64,000 nucleotides of DNA, taken from contig NZ_QJRI01000163.1 of NCBI RefSeq assembly GCF_003254565.1, positions 40,322-104,321 of the forward strand. The letters run 5' to 3'. The position numbers and the translations under genes are program-made. The notes under the pieces are model-generated. The model saw nothing but the letters and a program-made list of their open reading frames with translations, had not been told where the DNA came from and did no database searches. This DNA comes from Flavobacterium nitrogenifigens. GTDB taxonomy: Bacteria > Bacteroidota > Bacteroidia > Flavobacteriales > Flavobacteriaceae. Below are positions 8,149-16,453 of this stretch, in pieces; within the stretch, counting starts at the first letter, position 1; each line of letters starts with the position of its first letter.

Positions 8149-9774
8149 TTATTTCAATTTATTCTCAGTGTCTTTGTAAGTTCCTGTAATCGTTACATTG
8201 CTTCCTTTAGTAACCTTTCCGTAAATGGTGATAGAAGAATTGCTTCCAATGAAATTAATTTTAGCACCACTGTTTAATCTTAAATCTCCCCAGATTACAA
8301 CAGAACCTTCAATCTGTAAAAGAGCATTATTATTGATAATTAACTCTGTAGGATTCGATTGCTGATATTTTCCTTGTGATAAACTTCCTGTCATATTAAA
8401 AGTACCACCACTGTTTAAAATCAGGCCATTTTGAATTGCAATAGAACCACAATGCGTTAAAACAGCACTAGAATTAATAATTACCGAATTAATAGCAGTT
8501 GCTCCTTGGTATGATTTTATGTCGTTAGAATTCAAAATCAAATCTTTACCTTGATTGTATACAATGTAAGAGGTACAGTTTGCAAAAGTGGTATTTGGTT
8601 TTTCCATTTTAATGATTTTCAAACCGCCAGTTCCGCTCGCAACATAAATATAGTTACCGCTTGATTTTACATAGTTTGATGAACCAGCAATTCCAACAGA
8701 ACCTAACAAATTAAGTTGTGTTGTTGATTGATAAACGTTTAAGCCAAGAGCACCGTTTGCCACAAAAGCATAACCATCATTAAAAGAAACAGCATTTGTT
8801 ACATTATCTTCTCCAGCTGTTGTAATTGCAATACTCTGCAATTTAGATCCGCTGTTAATATCGTAAACACCAAGGCCGTTTGGACCTTCAGAAACAAAAA
8901 GTTTTGATCCGTCAATATCCATTGTTCTTTTTGCACCGCTAACATCAGTAGAGGTTGTAAAGCTCTTTTGCAAAGCAAGAGTTGACTGATTGTAAACATT
9001 AACACCTTTCGTTCCGCTTAAAGTTACCACTTTATCACTTGTTAAGGCTATGGATCTCAAATCGGCTACAGCTGTTTTTCCAGTAATTTCTTTAGTTGAA
9101 CCGCTAAGTTTGAATAAACTTCCATTATCTCCAGTTACAGCAAAATATGTAGAAGTATTTGCTGCCACATCTGTTGTAACTCTATTCTCTAAATAATTGG
9201 TTTTGAATTTATCCGTAAGCAAGCCAGAGCTTAATTCCATGTTAAGAACAATAGCTGGATTTGTAGAAAGAAGCGGATCTTTGTCTACATCTTTCGCAGC
9301 TCCGATAATTAAATTTGACCCAGAAAAAGTAAGAGAGGTAATATCAGTGTTTGGAATTAAAGCAGAAGTAACCAATTTTGGTTTATAAGGATCTGAAACA
9401 TCAATTACATCAATTGCTCCAGAATAGGCATCGCCTCTCGTGATATAAGAAACATAGGCATAATTTCCGTTTACTGTAACGTGGCTGGCTTGTAGCGTTC
9501 TTCCGTTGGCATCAACTGGAGGTTTTACTTCAGCAATTTGAACTAAAGGAAAAGAAGTGTTAGCTGTCTCTGCAGATTTTCCCGTTAGAGAACCATTTTC
9601 GATCGAAATTACCCCCGAATTAGTCAAGTCAAGTCTTTGATTTAAAGCAGATTGATCTGAGGTAATAGTAATGTTATTTGACGATTGTCCATCGTTTTTG
9701 TTGTCATTGTTATCGTCACATCCTATTAACAGTGACATTGCTAAAAATGAAAGCAAATAAACATTCTTTTTCAT
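8149..9774 (-). CDS. LVIVD-type beta-propeller lipoprotein
   Basis: A 541-residue lipoprotein. The lipobox LLIGC puts the lipidated Cys at residue 19, directly followed by the acidic stretch DDNNDNKND. In Flavobacteriia, acidic residues after the Cys can direct lipoproteins to the cell surface. Residues of about 80-400 contain repeated strands of the LVIVD propeller type (AYVSYITRGDAYSGAIDVIDVSDP, IYVASGTGGLKIIKM). The last 140 residues form short regular strands with repeated Asn/Ser (LILNSGGTFNMTGSLSQG, VVIWGDLRLNSG) that suggest a small beta-helix or DUF-type cap. The role is unknown; extracellular binding is most likely. Monocistronic, with its own terminator. Confidence 0.82.
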   Translation of the reverse strand: MKKNVYLLSFLAMSLLIGCDDNNDNKNDGQSSNNITITSDQSALNQRLDLTNSGVISIENGSLTGKSAETANTSFPLVQIAEVKPPVDANGRTLQASHVTVNGNYAYVSYITRGDAYSGAIDVIDVSDPYKPKLVTSALIPNTDITSLTFSGSNLIIGAAKDVDKDPLLSTNPAIVLNMELSSGLLTDKFKTNYLENRVTTDVAANTSTYFAVTGDNGSLFKLSGSTKEITGKTAVADLRSIALTSDKVVTLSGTKGVNVYNQSTLALQKSFTTSTDVSGAKRTMDIDGSKLFVSEGPNGLGVYDINSGSKLQSIAITTAGEDNVTNAVSFNDGYAFVANGALGLNVYQSTTQLNLLGSVGIAGSSNYVKSSGNYIYVASGTGGLKIIKMEKPNTTFANCTSYIVYNQGKDLILNSNDIKSYQGATAINSVIINSSAVLTHCGSIAIQNGLILNSGGTFNMTGSLSQGKYQQSNPTELIINNNALLQIEGSVVIWGDLRLNSGAKINFIGSNSSITIYGKVTKGSNVTITGTYKDTENKLK

Positions 9775-9927
9775 AAATTTCTTTTTTGGATTTTAAAATT
9801 CGGCGCAAATATATATCATAATCACATTAAACAAAGGTTAATTTTAGTAAAACAAGTTGTTTTTCAGTGATTTATACACAAATTACAGTTTTTTAACAAA
9901 AGTTCAAAATTAAATTGCCACAAAAAA

Positions 9928-9955
9928 AGAGAGTATCAAATAAATGATACTCTCT
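9928..9955 (-). terminator. Terminator of the His-rich protein gene
   Basis: The perfect 11-bp arms 9928-9938 and 9945-9955 (AGAGAGTATCA / TGATACTCTCT) enclose a 6-base loop. On the minus strand they are followed by a T-run (complement of 9922-9928). It sits 27 bases past the stop at 9982. Confidence 0.8.
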
Positions 9956-9981
9956 TGCCTTGATTGTTAATAATTTAGTAT

Positions 9982-10494
9982 TTATCTTCTTCCATGTCCG
10001 TGACCATGATCATGATCATCATCGTGGTCATCACGATCGTGTTTGTTATGGTGCTTATCGTAGTGTTTGTCATAACGTTTGTAATCTCTTCTATCATCAT
10101 AACCATATACTGGTCTTGATCTGTATGGTCTTTGTGGACCTCCGTGATATCCTTTATAGTACTTTACTCTATGACGGTCAAAGTATGTATAAGGAGTTCT
10201 ACCGTGATAATCTGTCAAAACTACTTTATAACCTCCGTACAAATCATAGTTTCTATATTGTCTAGGTAAGTAAGTTGTTCTTACCCATCTTCCTCCTCCG
10301 AAATAGATAAATTGAGCAGCACGAACATCGTAGTAAGCTTCAATATCTGGCAGATAATAGTATTCCATATCTGTATATCCCACTGGACCCCAAGCTGGTG
10401 GATTTCCAATATTTACGTTTATCGATACTTGGGCTTGTGTGGCGTTTGCAACCAGTAGAAATAATCCGGCGATTGCTAATTTTATCGTTTTCAT
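9982..10494 (-). CDS. Secreted Tyr/Arg-rich protein with a His/Asp-rich tail
   Basis: A 170-residue protein with a signal peptide (about residues 1-22, ending ANATQAQ). The middle is rich in Tyr, Arg and Gly (DMEYYYLPDIEAYYDVRAAQF, GGGRWVRTTYLPRQYR), a composition common among flavobacterial secreted proteins of unknown function. From about residue 145 the tail consists almost only of His, Asp, Lys and Arg (KHDRDDHDDDHDHGHGHGRR), which should bind divalent metals such as Zn, Ni or Cu (inference). A pair of 19-bp direct repeats with a 20-bp period lies 70-110 bases upstream and may be an activator site. I do not know a named family. Confidence 0.75.
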   Translation of the reverse strand: MKTIKLAIAGLFLLVANATQAQVSINVNIGNPPAWGPVGYTDMEYYYLPDIEAYYDVRAAQFIYFGGGRWVRTTYLPRQYRNYDLYGGYKVVLTDYHGRTPYTYFDRHRVKYYKGYHGGPQRPYRSRPVYGYDDRRDYKRYDKHYDKHHNKHDRDDHDDDHDHGHGHGRR

Positions 10495-10564
10495 CTTTTT
10501 TGTTTTTTTTAAATGTTAATCTTGAATAGGGATATTCATATACTGTGCCAAAAAAAATGTTACG

Positions 10565-10603
10565 ATGTATTTTGTCGGATAAAAATGCATTTCGTCGAAT
10601 AAA
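10565..10603 (-). promoter_or_regulatory. Tandem 19-bp direct repeats, candidate LytTR-type activator site
   Basis: Two copies of ATGyATTTyGTCGrATAAA lie at 10565-10583 and 10585-10603 and agree at 16 of 19 positions. The period is exactly 20 bp, two helical turns, so a dimer would bind one face of the DNA. LytTR response regulators bind pairs of short direct repeats about two turns apart. The site is 71-109 bases upstream of the His-rich protein start. Assignment to LytTR is inference. Confidence 0.45.
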
Positions 10604-10684
10604 TTAAAATCGGCAATAGCTTTAATCTGTTGATATTTAGAGTTTTTATTGCTTTTAAAAATTTCTTAAAAAAAATAAAAAAAA

Positions 10685-12517
10685 TTACTTGTAATTAACC
10701 ACTCTAGGTTTTGCTAACTCAAAACTCTGCAGTCCATAATCGGTAGTTTCAAAAGTATTTGTCTTGAAAACATTATCTCCCTGCTGTGGAATACTTGGAT
10801 AATAGGATAGTGAAAGCTGGAATGAACTGAAAACCAAATAGTCATTGCTAATTAATAATCCTACAGTGAGTTTAGAATAAGGTTTGCTTTTTGTCATTGC
10901 CATTTCTGGACTTCCTAGTACTGCAATTGAATAATTAAAAAATGGATTTAAACGAAATCCAAGTAAAGAGTGAGGTGAATATGTCTGTGTTTGTAATGAT
11001 AGAATGGCTTTGCTGGTTCCATACAAATAGCTATTGAACCCTGCTAGTCCATTTTCTTCATTTATATTTAACTGGTCACCAATAATATCATCCCGATTTA
11101 TACCAATAACCACTTTCGGATTTACGAATTGTCTTATTTTCCAATTTCCAATACTGTATAATTTTGTAAAATAATTGGATTCAAACAAGAACGAGGTTTG
11201 ATAGGTTTTGGATTGATGAAAAAAAGTTCCCGCCTCAAAATTCATACTCAAGAAACCTAATCGATAATAATTTCCAAAAGAGAATTGAGCCCCAACATAA
11301 GGCCTCCAAAAAGTGTTTTTATACTGATAGCCAAAAGTTACTCCATAAATCCGTCCTATCGGAACGTCTTCTGTCTGTCCATTTCTAAAAATATAACTGT
11401 CTTTTATAAATCTACGAGTATTCAATCCAATTCCGCTGAGGATTAGTTTTTCTGAAGAATAAAAATGGTCAGGGTCATAAATTTCTGAAGGCGTTTCGCT
11501 GTAATTTACATTCAGAAAACGTGCTGTTGTGATCAAATTTGTTATTGACTTATTTTGGTCTTCATGCATTTTAAAAGCATATCCGGCCCAAAGATCTTGT
11601 GACGTATATTTTTTTGGCTGAGAGGCAAATGTCAGATCAGGTGCTTGTAGTGTATCTTTTCTAAAACTTTCATCAATATAAAATCCACCTGCCCATTTAG
11701 TCAAAGGAGAGTAGAAGTCTCGTTTAATATTTATACTTTTAATATAGTTATTGTCCAAATCCATATTGTAATGAAAGACAGTACCGATATAAGTATTTTT
11801 AATATTTGGAACTGTATAGGTTGCCTCATTGGCATTTCGTCCATCATCAAAACGATTGGTGAAACGGTATTCTAATTGCTGCCCTGTTCCAAAAAAGTCT
11901 TTTTCTTTAAAACCAATCGACATTTGGCTACTTGAAATTGAAAATCTAGGAATGGTACTCCATGAATCTAAAACACGAATCGTAATATCTACAGAGTCTG
12001 AAGCTTGCCCAACACTTTGATTGGAAAATCGAACCGCTGTAACATATCGTTGTGCACGAATTAAACGCTCGCTCTCAAGAACTTTATAGGTATTATAAGG
12101 TGTGTTTTTCTTAAAAAGCAATAAATTATAAATCGCAAACTTTTTAGTTTTCAAGTGAAGTCTATTTCCCATTCTTTCTCCCCAGTTTCTAGGCATTTGT
12201 GTTGTATCAGCAACAGAATGACCAAAAGGATCCAAAGTGATAATGTTTATTTTTCGAATAATTTTTCCTTCGTAATTCGTAGAATCTATAGGAACAAGCA
12301 ATTCATCTCTTTTCTTTGGCTTTTTAGATTTAAAAAACAATTTATGCATCGTCTGCGTAAACTTATTTTTTTTAGAATAATTTCTAATCTTAGTATAGAT
12401 TTCTGTAGTGTCCTTCTCTTTTTTGGGCTCTTTTTTACTTTTATCTACCTGAGCATATCCGCTCTGTAAACAAAAGCAAAGCAGAATAAAAAAAAGTATT
12501 TTATAATTTAAAGACAT
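10685..12517 (-). CDS. Outer-membrane beta-barrel protein with POTRA-like N-terminus
   Basis: A 610-residue protein with a signal peptide (MSLNYKILFFILLCFCLQSGYAQ); the ATG at 12517 is preferred because seven further upstream codons only extend the signal peptide. Residues of about 85-200 look like a POTRA-type periplasmic domain (GKIIRKINIITLDPFG, then an RVLDSW strand). From about residue 210 alternating strands with aromatic ends continue to the C-terminus, as in Omp85/surface-antigen (BamA-like) barrels. It probably sits in the outer membrane; the cargo is unknown. It is shorter than BamA and carries one POTRA-like unit, so it is not the essential BamA itself. Confidence 0.78.
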   Translation of the reverse strand: MSLNYKILFFILLCFCLQSGYAQVDKSKKEPKKEKDTTEIYTKIRNYSKKNKFTQTMHKLFFKSKKPKKRDELLVPIDSTNYEGKIIRKINIITLDPFGHSVADTTQMPRNWGERMGNRLHLKTKKFAIYNLLLFKKNTPYNTYKVLESERLIRAQRYVTAVRFSNQSVGQASDSVDITIRVLDSWSTIPRFSISSSQMSIGFKEKDFFGTGQQLEYRFTNRFDDGRNANEATYTVPNIKNTYIGTVFHYNMDLDNNYIKSINIKRDFYSPLTKWAGGFYIDESFRKDTLQAPDLTFASQPKKYTSQDLWAGYAFKMHEDQNKSITNLITTARFLNVNYSETPSEIYDPDHFYSSEKLILSGIGLNTRRFIKDSYIFRNGQTEDVPIGRIYGVTFGYQYKNTFWRPYVGAQFSFGNYYRLGFLSMNFEAGTFFHQSKTYQTSFLFESNYFTKLYSIGNWKIRQFVNPKVVIGINRDDIIGDQLNINEENGLAGFNSYLYGTSKAILSLQTQTYSPHSLLGFRLNPFFNYSIAVLGSPEMAMTKSKPYSKLTVGLLISNDYLVFSSFQLSLSYYPSIPQQGDNVFKTNTFETTDYGLQSFELAKPRVVNYK

Positions 12518-12595
12518 TCGGTAGTTTTCTTCAAACAAATTTAAGCTTTATGAATATAAGGAATTAATAAATGCTATGCTAGCATAACGTTATTT

Positions 12596-13696
12596 TTAAT
12601 TTTCTGTTGTAATTTTTCTTTTTCTCCAGACAAATTTTCTCGGAACATGATTTCCCATGAGATAACCCCAAGCTGAGAGTGATTCAACTCGGTCAAAAAT
12701 GATTTTTAAAATAGCAAGAAGCGGAATAGCTAAAAACATTCCGGAAATTCCAGCAGCAGCTCCTCCCACGATAATTCCCATTATTGAAACAAAGGCGTTT
12801 ATTTCTACTTTTGAATTTATAATTAAAGGCACGAGCAGATTATTATCGATAAACTGAACAATGATATTTACAATTAGAATTCCGAGAATAACTGAAATTT
12901 CTCCAGATCCTGTTAGCGATGCCAGAACCGTAATTACTCCAGCAATAAAAATTCCAATGTAAGGAATAAGATTCAGAATTCCAGTGATTAATCCGAGAAG
13001 GATAAAATATTTTACGCCAATAATCCACAAACCAAGACTAGTTAGTATTGAAACGACAATCATTTCGATAATCAAACTTACTATATAATTATTGATCGAA
13101 ACTTTTATTTGAGATAATATATCTTGCAAAACAGCATGATTTTCCTGTTTGATTAGTTTCGCAAAAAACAATTTAAAATGCTCTTTGTAAATTAAAAACA
13201 GAAACGTATAAATAATCATAATGGTACTATCCAAAAGAACATCGCTTATCGAAATTATAAACGAGCCTAATTTAGCCTGACCCGTTTTAACCGAATCTTT
13301 TGTGACAGAATCAAGATATTTTTTCTGTTCTCCAATACTTACCTGAAAATTTTCTCTTATAAATTTATGGATTTCAACAATAAAGGAGTTGGCATTTTTC
13401 TTTATAGTTTCAAAATCATTTGCTATGTAAGTGACTTGGTAAGAGATAAAAACTAAGATTCCGACAATGCAAGATATAAAAAGGACAAGACAAACAATTG
13501 CTGCGAGATGTCTTGGAAACTTACATTTTGTATTTAAAAAAGTAAAAATCGGAAGCAATAAAACAGCAAATAAGAATGCCATTAGAACGGGTGTAAGAAT
13601 ATCTTTTCCGATGCAAAAAATAAATGCAAAACAGATTAAAGTAACAAGAATAAAGGAAAGTTTTGCATAAAATGGTAATGTTATAGGCCGAGTCAT
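12596..13696 (-). CDS. AI-2E family transporter (PF01594)
   Basis: A 366-residue inner-membrane protein of the AI-2E/PerM family. It shows paired hydrophobic segments near residues 12-50 and 58-85, a soluble helical loop (about 90-150, IKKNANSFIVEIHKFIREN) and a dense group of membrane helices from 150 to the end. These include the family-typical LGLITGILNLIPYIGIFIAG and FIDNNLLVPLIINSKVEINAFVSI. Characterised relatives include TqsA (autoinducer-2 export in E. coli) and Na+/H+ antiporters, so the substrate is open. The C-terminus is basic. It stands alone between the outer-membrane barrel gene and the mechanosensitive channel gene. Confidence 0.88.
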   Translation of the reverse strand: MTRPITLPFYAKLSFILVTLICFAFIFCIGKDILTPVLMAFLFAVLLLPIFTFLNTKCKFPRHLAAIVCLVLFISCIVGILVFISYQVTYIANDFETIKKNANSFIVEIHKFIRENFQVSIGEQKKYLDSVTKDSVKTGQAKLGSFIISISDVLLDSTIMIIYTFLFLIYKEHFKLFFAKLIKQENHAVLQDILSQIKVSINNYIVSLIIEMIVVSILTSLGLWIIGVKYFILLGLITGILNLIPYIGIFIAGVITVLASLTGSGEISVILGILIVNIIVQFIDNNLLVPLIINSKVEINAFVSIMGIIVGGAAAGISGMFLAIPLLAILKIIFDRVESLSAWGYLMGNHVPRKFVWRKRKITTEN

Positions 13697-13798
13697 TTTT
13701 ATTTTTATTTAGCTGAATTTATATAACAAATATTACGATTTATTTGTCTTTTTACGTTCTAGCTTTTCTCGTGCCCGTTATAAAATTCCCATCAAATT

Positions 13799-14329
13799 TT
13801 AGTCGAAAAATTCACGCTCTTCATACTTTGCAGGAATAATAGAAATTCCTTTTTGAAGTAATAGATTATTTGGAAAAACAATTTTCTCTCCTTCCTTTGT
13901 TTTTAAGCTTACATGAAAGGTGTTAATGTCTTCAATTTCGGCTTCGATTGGAAAATCTTTGTCATGAATTTTAATGGTGTCTCCAATTCTAAAAGGAAAA
14001 GAAAAGAATAAAACCATTCCAGAAGTAATATTGCTTAATATAGACCATTGAGCAAACATCGCAACTCCAATTACAGTGGCAATAGAAGAAATTGTAATAA
14101 AAATGTCTTCGGTTTGAACGCCCCAAATTAGGATCAAAGTTGTGACAACAAGTATATTCATTAAAATATTAATATACTTAATAACCAAATTGGTACGATG
14201 TTCAAATAATTGGCTTGTAGCAGCAAAACGTCGTATTAATTTTGCAATTACGATACGAAGCACAATCAAAATACCAATAAGAATGATTGTGGCTATTATT
14301 TCTCGACTATACTCTTTAAAGGAAAACAT
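13799..14329 (-). CDS. Small MscS-family mechanosensitive channel
   Basis: The 176-residue protein has two membrane helices (about residues 9-32 and 50-70). They are followed by the pore-lining TM3-like segment SIATVIGVAMFAQWSILSNITSGMVLFF and the beta domain containing PFRIGDTIKI and FPNNLLLQKGI. This is the core of the MscS family, which releases solutes on hypo-osmotic shock. It lacks the C-terminal alpha/beta vestibule of E. coli MscS (286 residues), so it is a minimal form. It is the last gene of a minus-strand operon, 10 bases after maf. Confidence 0.87.
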   Translation of the reverse strand: MFSFKEYSREIIATIILIGILIVLRIVIAKLIRRFAATSQLFEHRTNLVIKYINILMNILVVTTLILIWGVQTEDIFITISSIATVIGVAMFAQWSILSNITSGMVLFFSFPFRIGDTIKIHDKDFPIEAEIEDINTFHVSLKTKEGEKIVFPNNLLLQKGISIIPAKYEEREFFD

Positions 14330-14339
14330 AAATAAATTT

Positions 14340-14924
14340 TTACACTAATGTAGTCAAAAATTCATAAACTTTAGCTGTCGGAAGTCCCATTACATTGGTA
14401 TAAGAGCCTTCTACTTTTGCAACTGCCATAAAACCAAACCATTCCTGTATGCCATAAGCACCAGCTTTGTCGTAAGGTTTGTAGTTTTCGATATAGTATA
14501 AAATAGCTTCGTCTGACAGATCATTAAAAGTTACTTTAGTAATATCATGCAAAAGAGTAGAAGAGTGGGCTGTTTTAAAGCAAACCGAAGTAATTACCTC
14601 ATGCGTTGCATTAGACATCGATTTGATCATAGCAAAAGCTTCCTCGGCATTTTTTGGCTTTCCTAAAGCTTTATTCTGATGCCATACAATAGTATCGCTT
14701 GTCACTAGAATTTCATTTTCTTTCAATTCGCCTTCAAATGCATTAGCCTTTAATTCAGCAAGATAATCGGTAATTTCTGTGGCCTTTAATTCTGGAGGAT
14801 AGATTTCTTCAACGTCTTTTAAACGAATTTCAAAATCAAGATCCAAATCCTTAAAAAATTGCTGTCTGCGCGGAGAACCCGAAGCTAAAATGATTTTATA
14901 TTTTTTTAATTTTTCTTTAAGCAT
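14340..14924 (-). CDS. maf: Maf-type nucleoside triphosphate pyrophosphatase
   Basis: A 194-residue cytosolic enzyme of the Maf family, which hydrolyses non-canonical or pyrimidine nucleoside triphosphates to monophosphates and pyrophosphate (housecleaning). The N-terminal motif LASGSPRR (about residues 14-21) binds the triphosphate, TSDTIVWH (about 75-82) carries the catalytic Asp, and YDKAGAYGIQ is the late conserved loop. The spacing suits the dTTPase/UTPase (YhdE) branch, but substrate specificity is not certain. It overlaps the prenyltransferase stop by 8 bases, which indicates translational coupling. Confidence 0.93.
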   Translation of the reverse strand: MLKEKLKKYKIILASGSPRRQQFFKDLDLDFEIRLKDVEEIYPPELKATEITDYLAELKANAFEGELKENEILVTSDTIVWHQNKALGKPKNAEEAFAMIKSMSNATHEVITSVCFKTAHSSTLLHDITKVTFNDLSDEAILYYIENYKPYDKAGAYGIQEWFGFMAVAKVEGSYTNVMGLPTAKVYEFLTTLV

Positions 14925-15843
14925 TGTATTTAATGTTTAAGGCAATAACCAAGATTGATAAAATTCCGAAGAACAAAATAAGTTTTAAAATACTGCTTAA
15001 ATGATGAAATTCCTTTTGAGATTTTGCACTAAATATTTTGACAATAAAATATAGTAAAGGTGCTAAAACTGTTGCAAAAGCATAAAATACAGCAATATAA
15101 AGCTTATTTTGCATGAAATAAGTATTGCAATACAATCCAGATAGAATGAAGGCAATAACGGCAAAACCTAAAGCTATTTTTGCAGCTCGGTTAACTCCAA
15201 TTGCAACTGGTAATGTGTTCATCCCCATATTATAATCGCCATTGACATCTTCAATATCTTTTACAATTTCGCGTATGAAATTAATCATAAAAGCAAATAA
15301 AGCATAATCTATTAAAATGGAAAAAAGACTTGCCATTTGTGCCTGGTTTTCGCCTGTTGTAGCAGGAAAAAGGTCAAAAACTCCAATAATTAAAACGCTC
15401 ACAGCCAAAAGCAATGCCACAGCAAAATTGCCTAAAATCATAATTTGTTTTAGCGTTGTTGCATAAAAATATAGCAACGATGCGATTAAAATAAAAAGCG
15501 AAGCAAAAGTTGGCCTCATGATAATATTCGACAGAATAAAACCAAGGGCAACTCCAGAAATATTCAGACCAATATAAATATTGTAGGCCATAGTTTCTGT
15601 AATTCCTTTTCCGACTACTACATCATTTGGTTTGTTGATGCTGTCGGTTCCTACATCGTAAATGTTATTGATAACGTAACCTGCAGCAGCCAATAAAACA
15701 GTGCTTAATACAAGTAATCCGTATTGCCAGTCTGATAATGCCAGCGGAATTTCCTGCTGTTTTAAAAAGGCATAACGAAAAAGCAGCTGCATAAAAGCAA
15801 GCATTAAAAGGTTTTTATAACGAATGAGTTTGAGGAATTTCAT
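14917..15843 (-). CDS. UbiA-family prenyltransferase (geranylgeranylglycerol-phosphate transferase-like)
   Basis: A 308-residue integral membrane enzyme of the UbiA family. The two Asp-rich Mg/diphosphate motifs are NNIYDVGTDSINKP (about residues 60-73) and RDIEDVNGDYNMGMNTLP (about 190-207), embedded in about eight membrane helices. In this Bacteroidota operon context such proteins are annotated as geranylgeranylglycerol-phosphate geranylgeranyltransferase-like, related to archaeal lipid enzymes. The real acceptor is not proven. A separate MenA at 31.5 kb provides the menaquinone transferase, so this one serves another substrate. It is preceded by an 82-base spacer made of intergenic word repeats. 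Confidence 0.87.
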   Translation of the reverse strand: MKFLKLIRYKNLLMLAFMQLLFRYAFLKQQEIPLALSDWQYGLLVLSTVLLAAAGYVINNIYDVGTDSINKPNDVVVGKGITETMAYNIYIGLNISGVALGFILSNIIMRPTFASLFILIASLLYFYATTLKQIMILGNFAVALLLAVSVLIIGVFDLFPATTGENQAQMASLFSILIDYALFAFMINFIREIVKDIEDVNGDYNMGMNTLPVAIGVNRAAKIALGFAVIAFILSGLYCNTYFMQNKLYIAVFYAFATVLAPLLYFIVKIFSAKSQKEFHHLSSILKLILFFGILSILVIALNIKYNA

Positions 15844-15925
15844 TTTTTTAAGGTTCTGAGGGGCTAAGATGCTAAGGTTCTAAGTTTTTTAATTAACAAT
15901 TTATAATTAACAATTCACAATTAAA
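15844..15925. repeat. Word-repeat spacer between the prenyltransferase and kdsC genes
   Basis: The spacer contains short near-repeats: a ctaagatgctaaggttctaag string (15867-15886) and an aattaacaatttataattaacaattcacaatt-type string (15891-15921). Similar ttagcatcttag strings occur at 34670-34700. No ORF or promoter is evident. Confidence 0.5.
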
Positions 15926-16453
15926 TTAATCGTGTTGTCCGTTAAAGTATTCCATCCATTTCCCTTGCACTTTCATTACTTGCTCGATAACGTCTCTTGC
16001 AGCGCCACGTCCGCCTTTTACATGTGAAATATAGCGGCAGATATTCTTAATTTCTGGACTTGCATCTTGAGGACAAGTAGGAAGTCCAACTAATTTCATC
16101 ACGTGAAAATCTGGAATATCGTCTCCCATATACAGCACATTTTCAGGTTTAATATTATGAGTTTCGGTATAAGCTTTAAAAGTTTTCACTTTATCTGGAG
16201 TTCCTAAATGAATGTCATTAATGCCAAGATTTTGAAGACGAATGCGAACGCCTTCATTGCTTCCGCCAGAAATAATGCAAACATGGTAACCACTTTCGAT
16301 TGCAGCTTTCATTGCAAAACCATCACGAATATTCATTGTTCTTAGCATTTCGCCTTCATTGGTAACAAAAACTGAGCTGTCTGTAAGTACGCCGTCTACA
16401 TCAAAAACAAAGGTTGTGATGTCATTCATTAATTCTTTATAACTTTTTGCCAT
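15926..16453 (-). CDS. kdsC: KdsC-type HAD phosphatase
   Basis: A 175-residue cap-less HAD phosphatase. The nucleophile motif FVFDVDGVLTD (about residues 12-22), motif II IISGGSN (about 60) and the acidic motif YMGDDIPD (about 107-114) are intact. The length and the GGRGAARDVIEQVM end match 3-deoxy-D-manno-octulosonate 8-phosphate phosphatase, which releases Kdo for LPS inner core synthesis in the cytosol. It overlaps the upstream DUF2520 gene by 17 bases, so the two are almost certainly co-translated. Confidence 0.92.
   Translation of the reverse strand: MAKSYKELMNDITTFVFDVDGVLTDSSVFVTNEGEMLRTMNIRDGFAMKAAIESGYHVCIISGGSNEGVRIRLQNLGINDIHLGTPDKVKTFKAYTETHNIKPENVLYMGDDIPDFHVMKLVGLPTCPQDASPEIKNICRYISHVKGGRGAARDVIEQVMKVQGKWMEYFNGQHD

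Noticed and set aside
9960..10265. Plus-strand ORF rich in His and Asp opposite the His-rich protein gene
   Set aside because: It is the antisense of a low-complexity codon pattern and shows no independent coding signature.
10533..10552. A TGGCAC followed by ATGAA on the minus strand, similar to a sigma-54 promoter, upstream of the His-rich protein gene
   Set aside because: The -12 GC dinucleotide required for sigma-54 promoters is missing and the spacing match is only partial.
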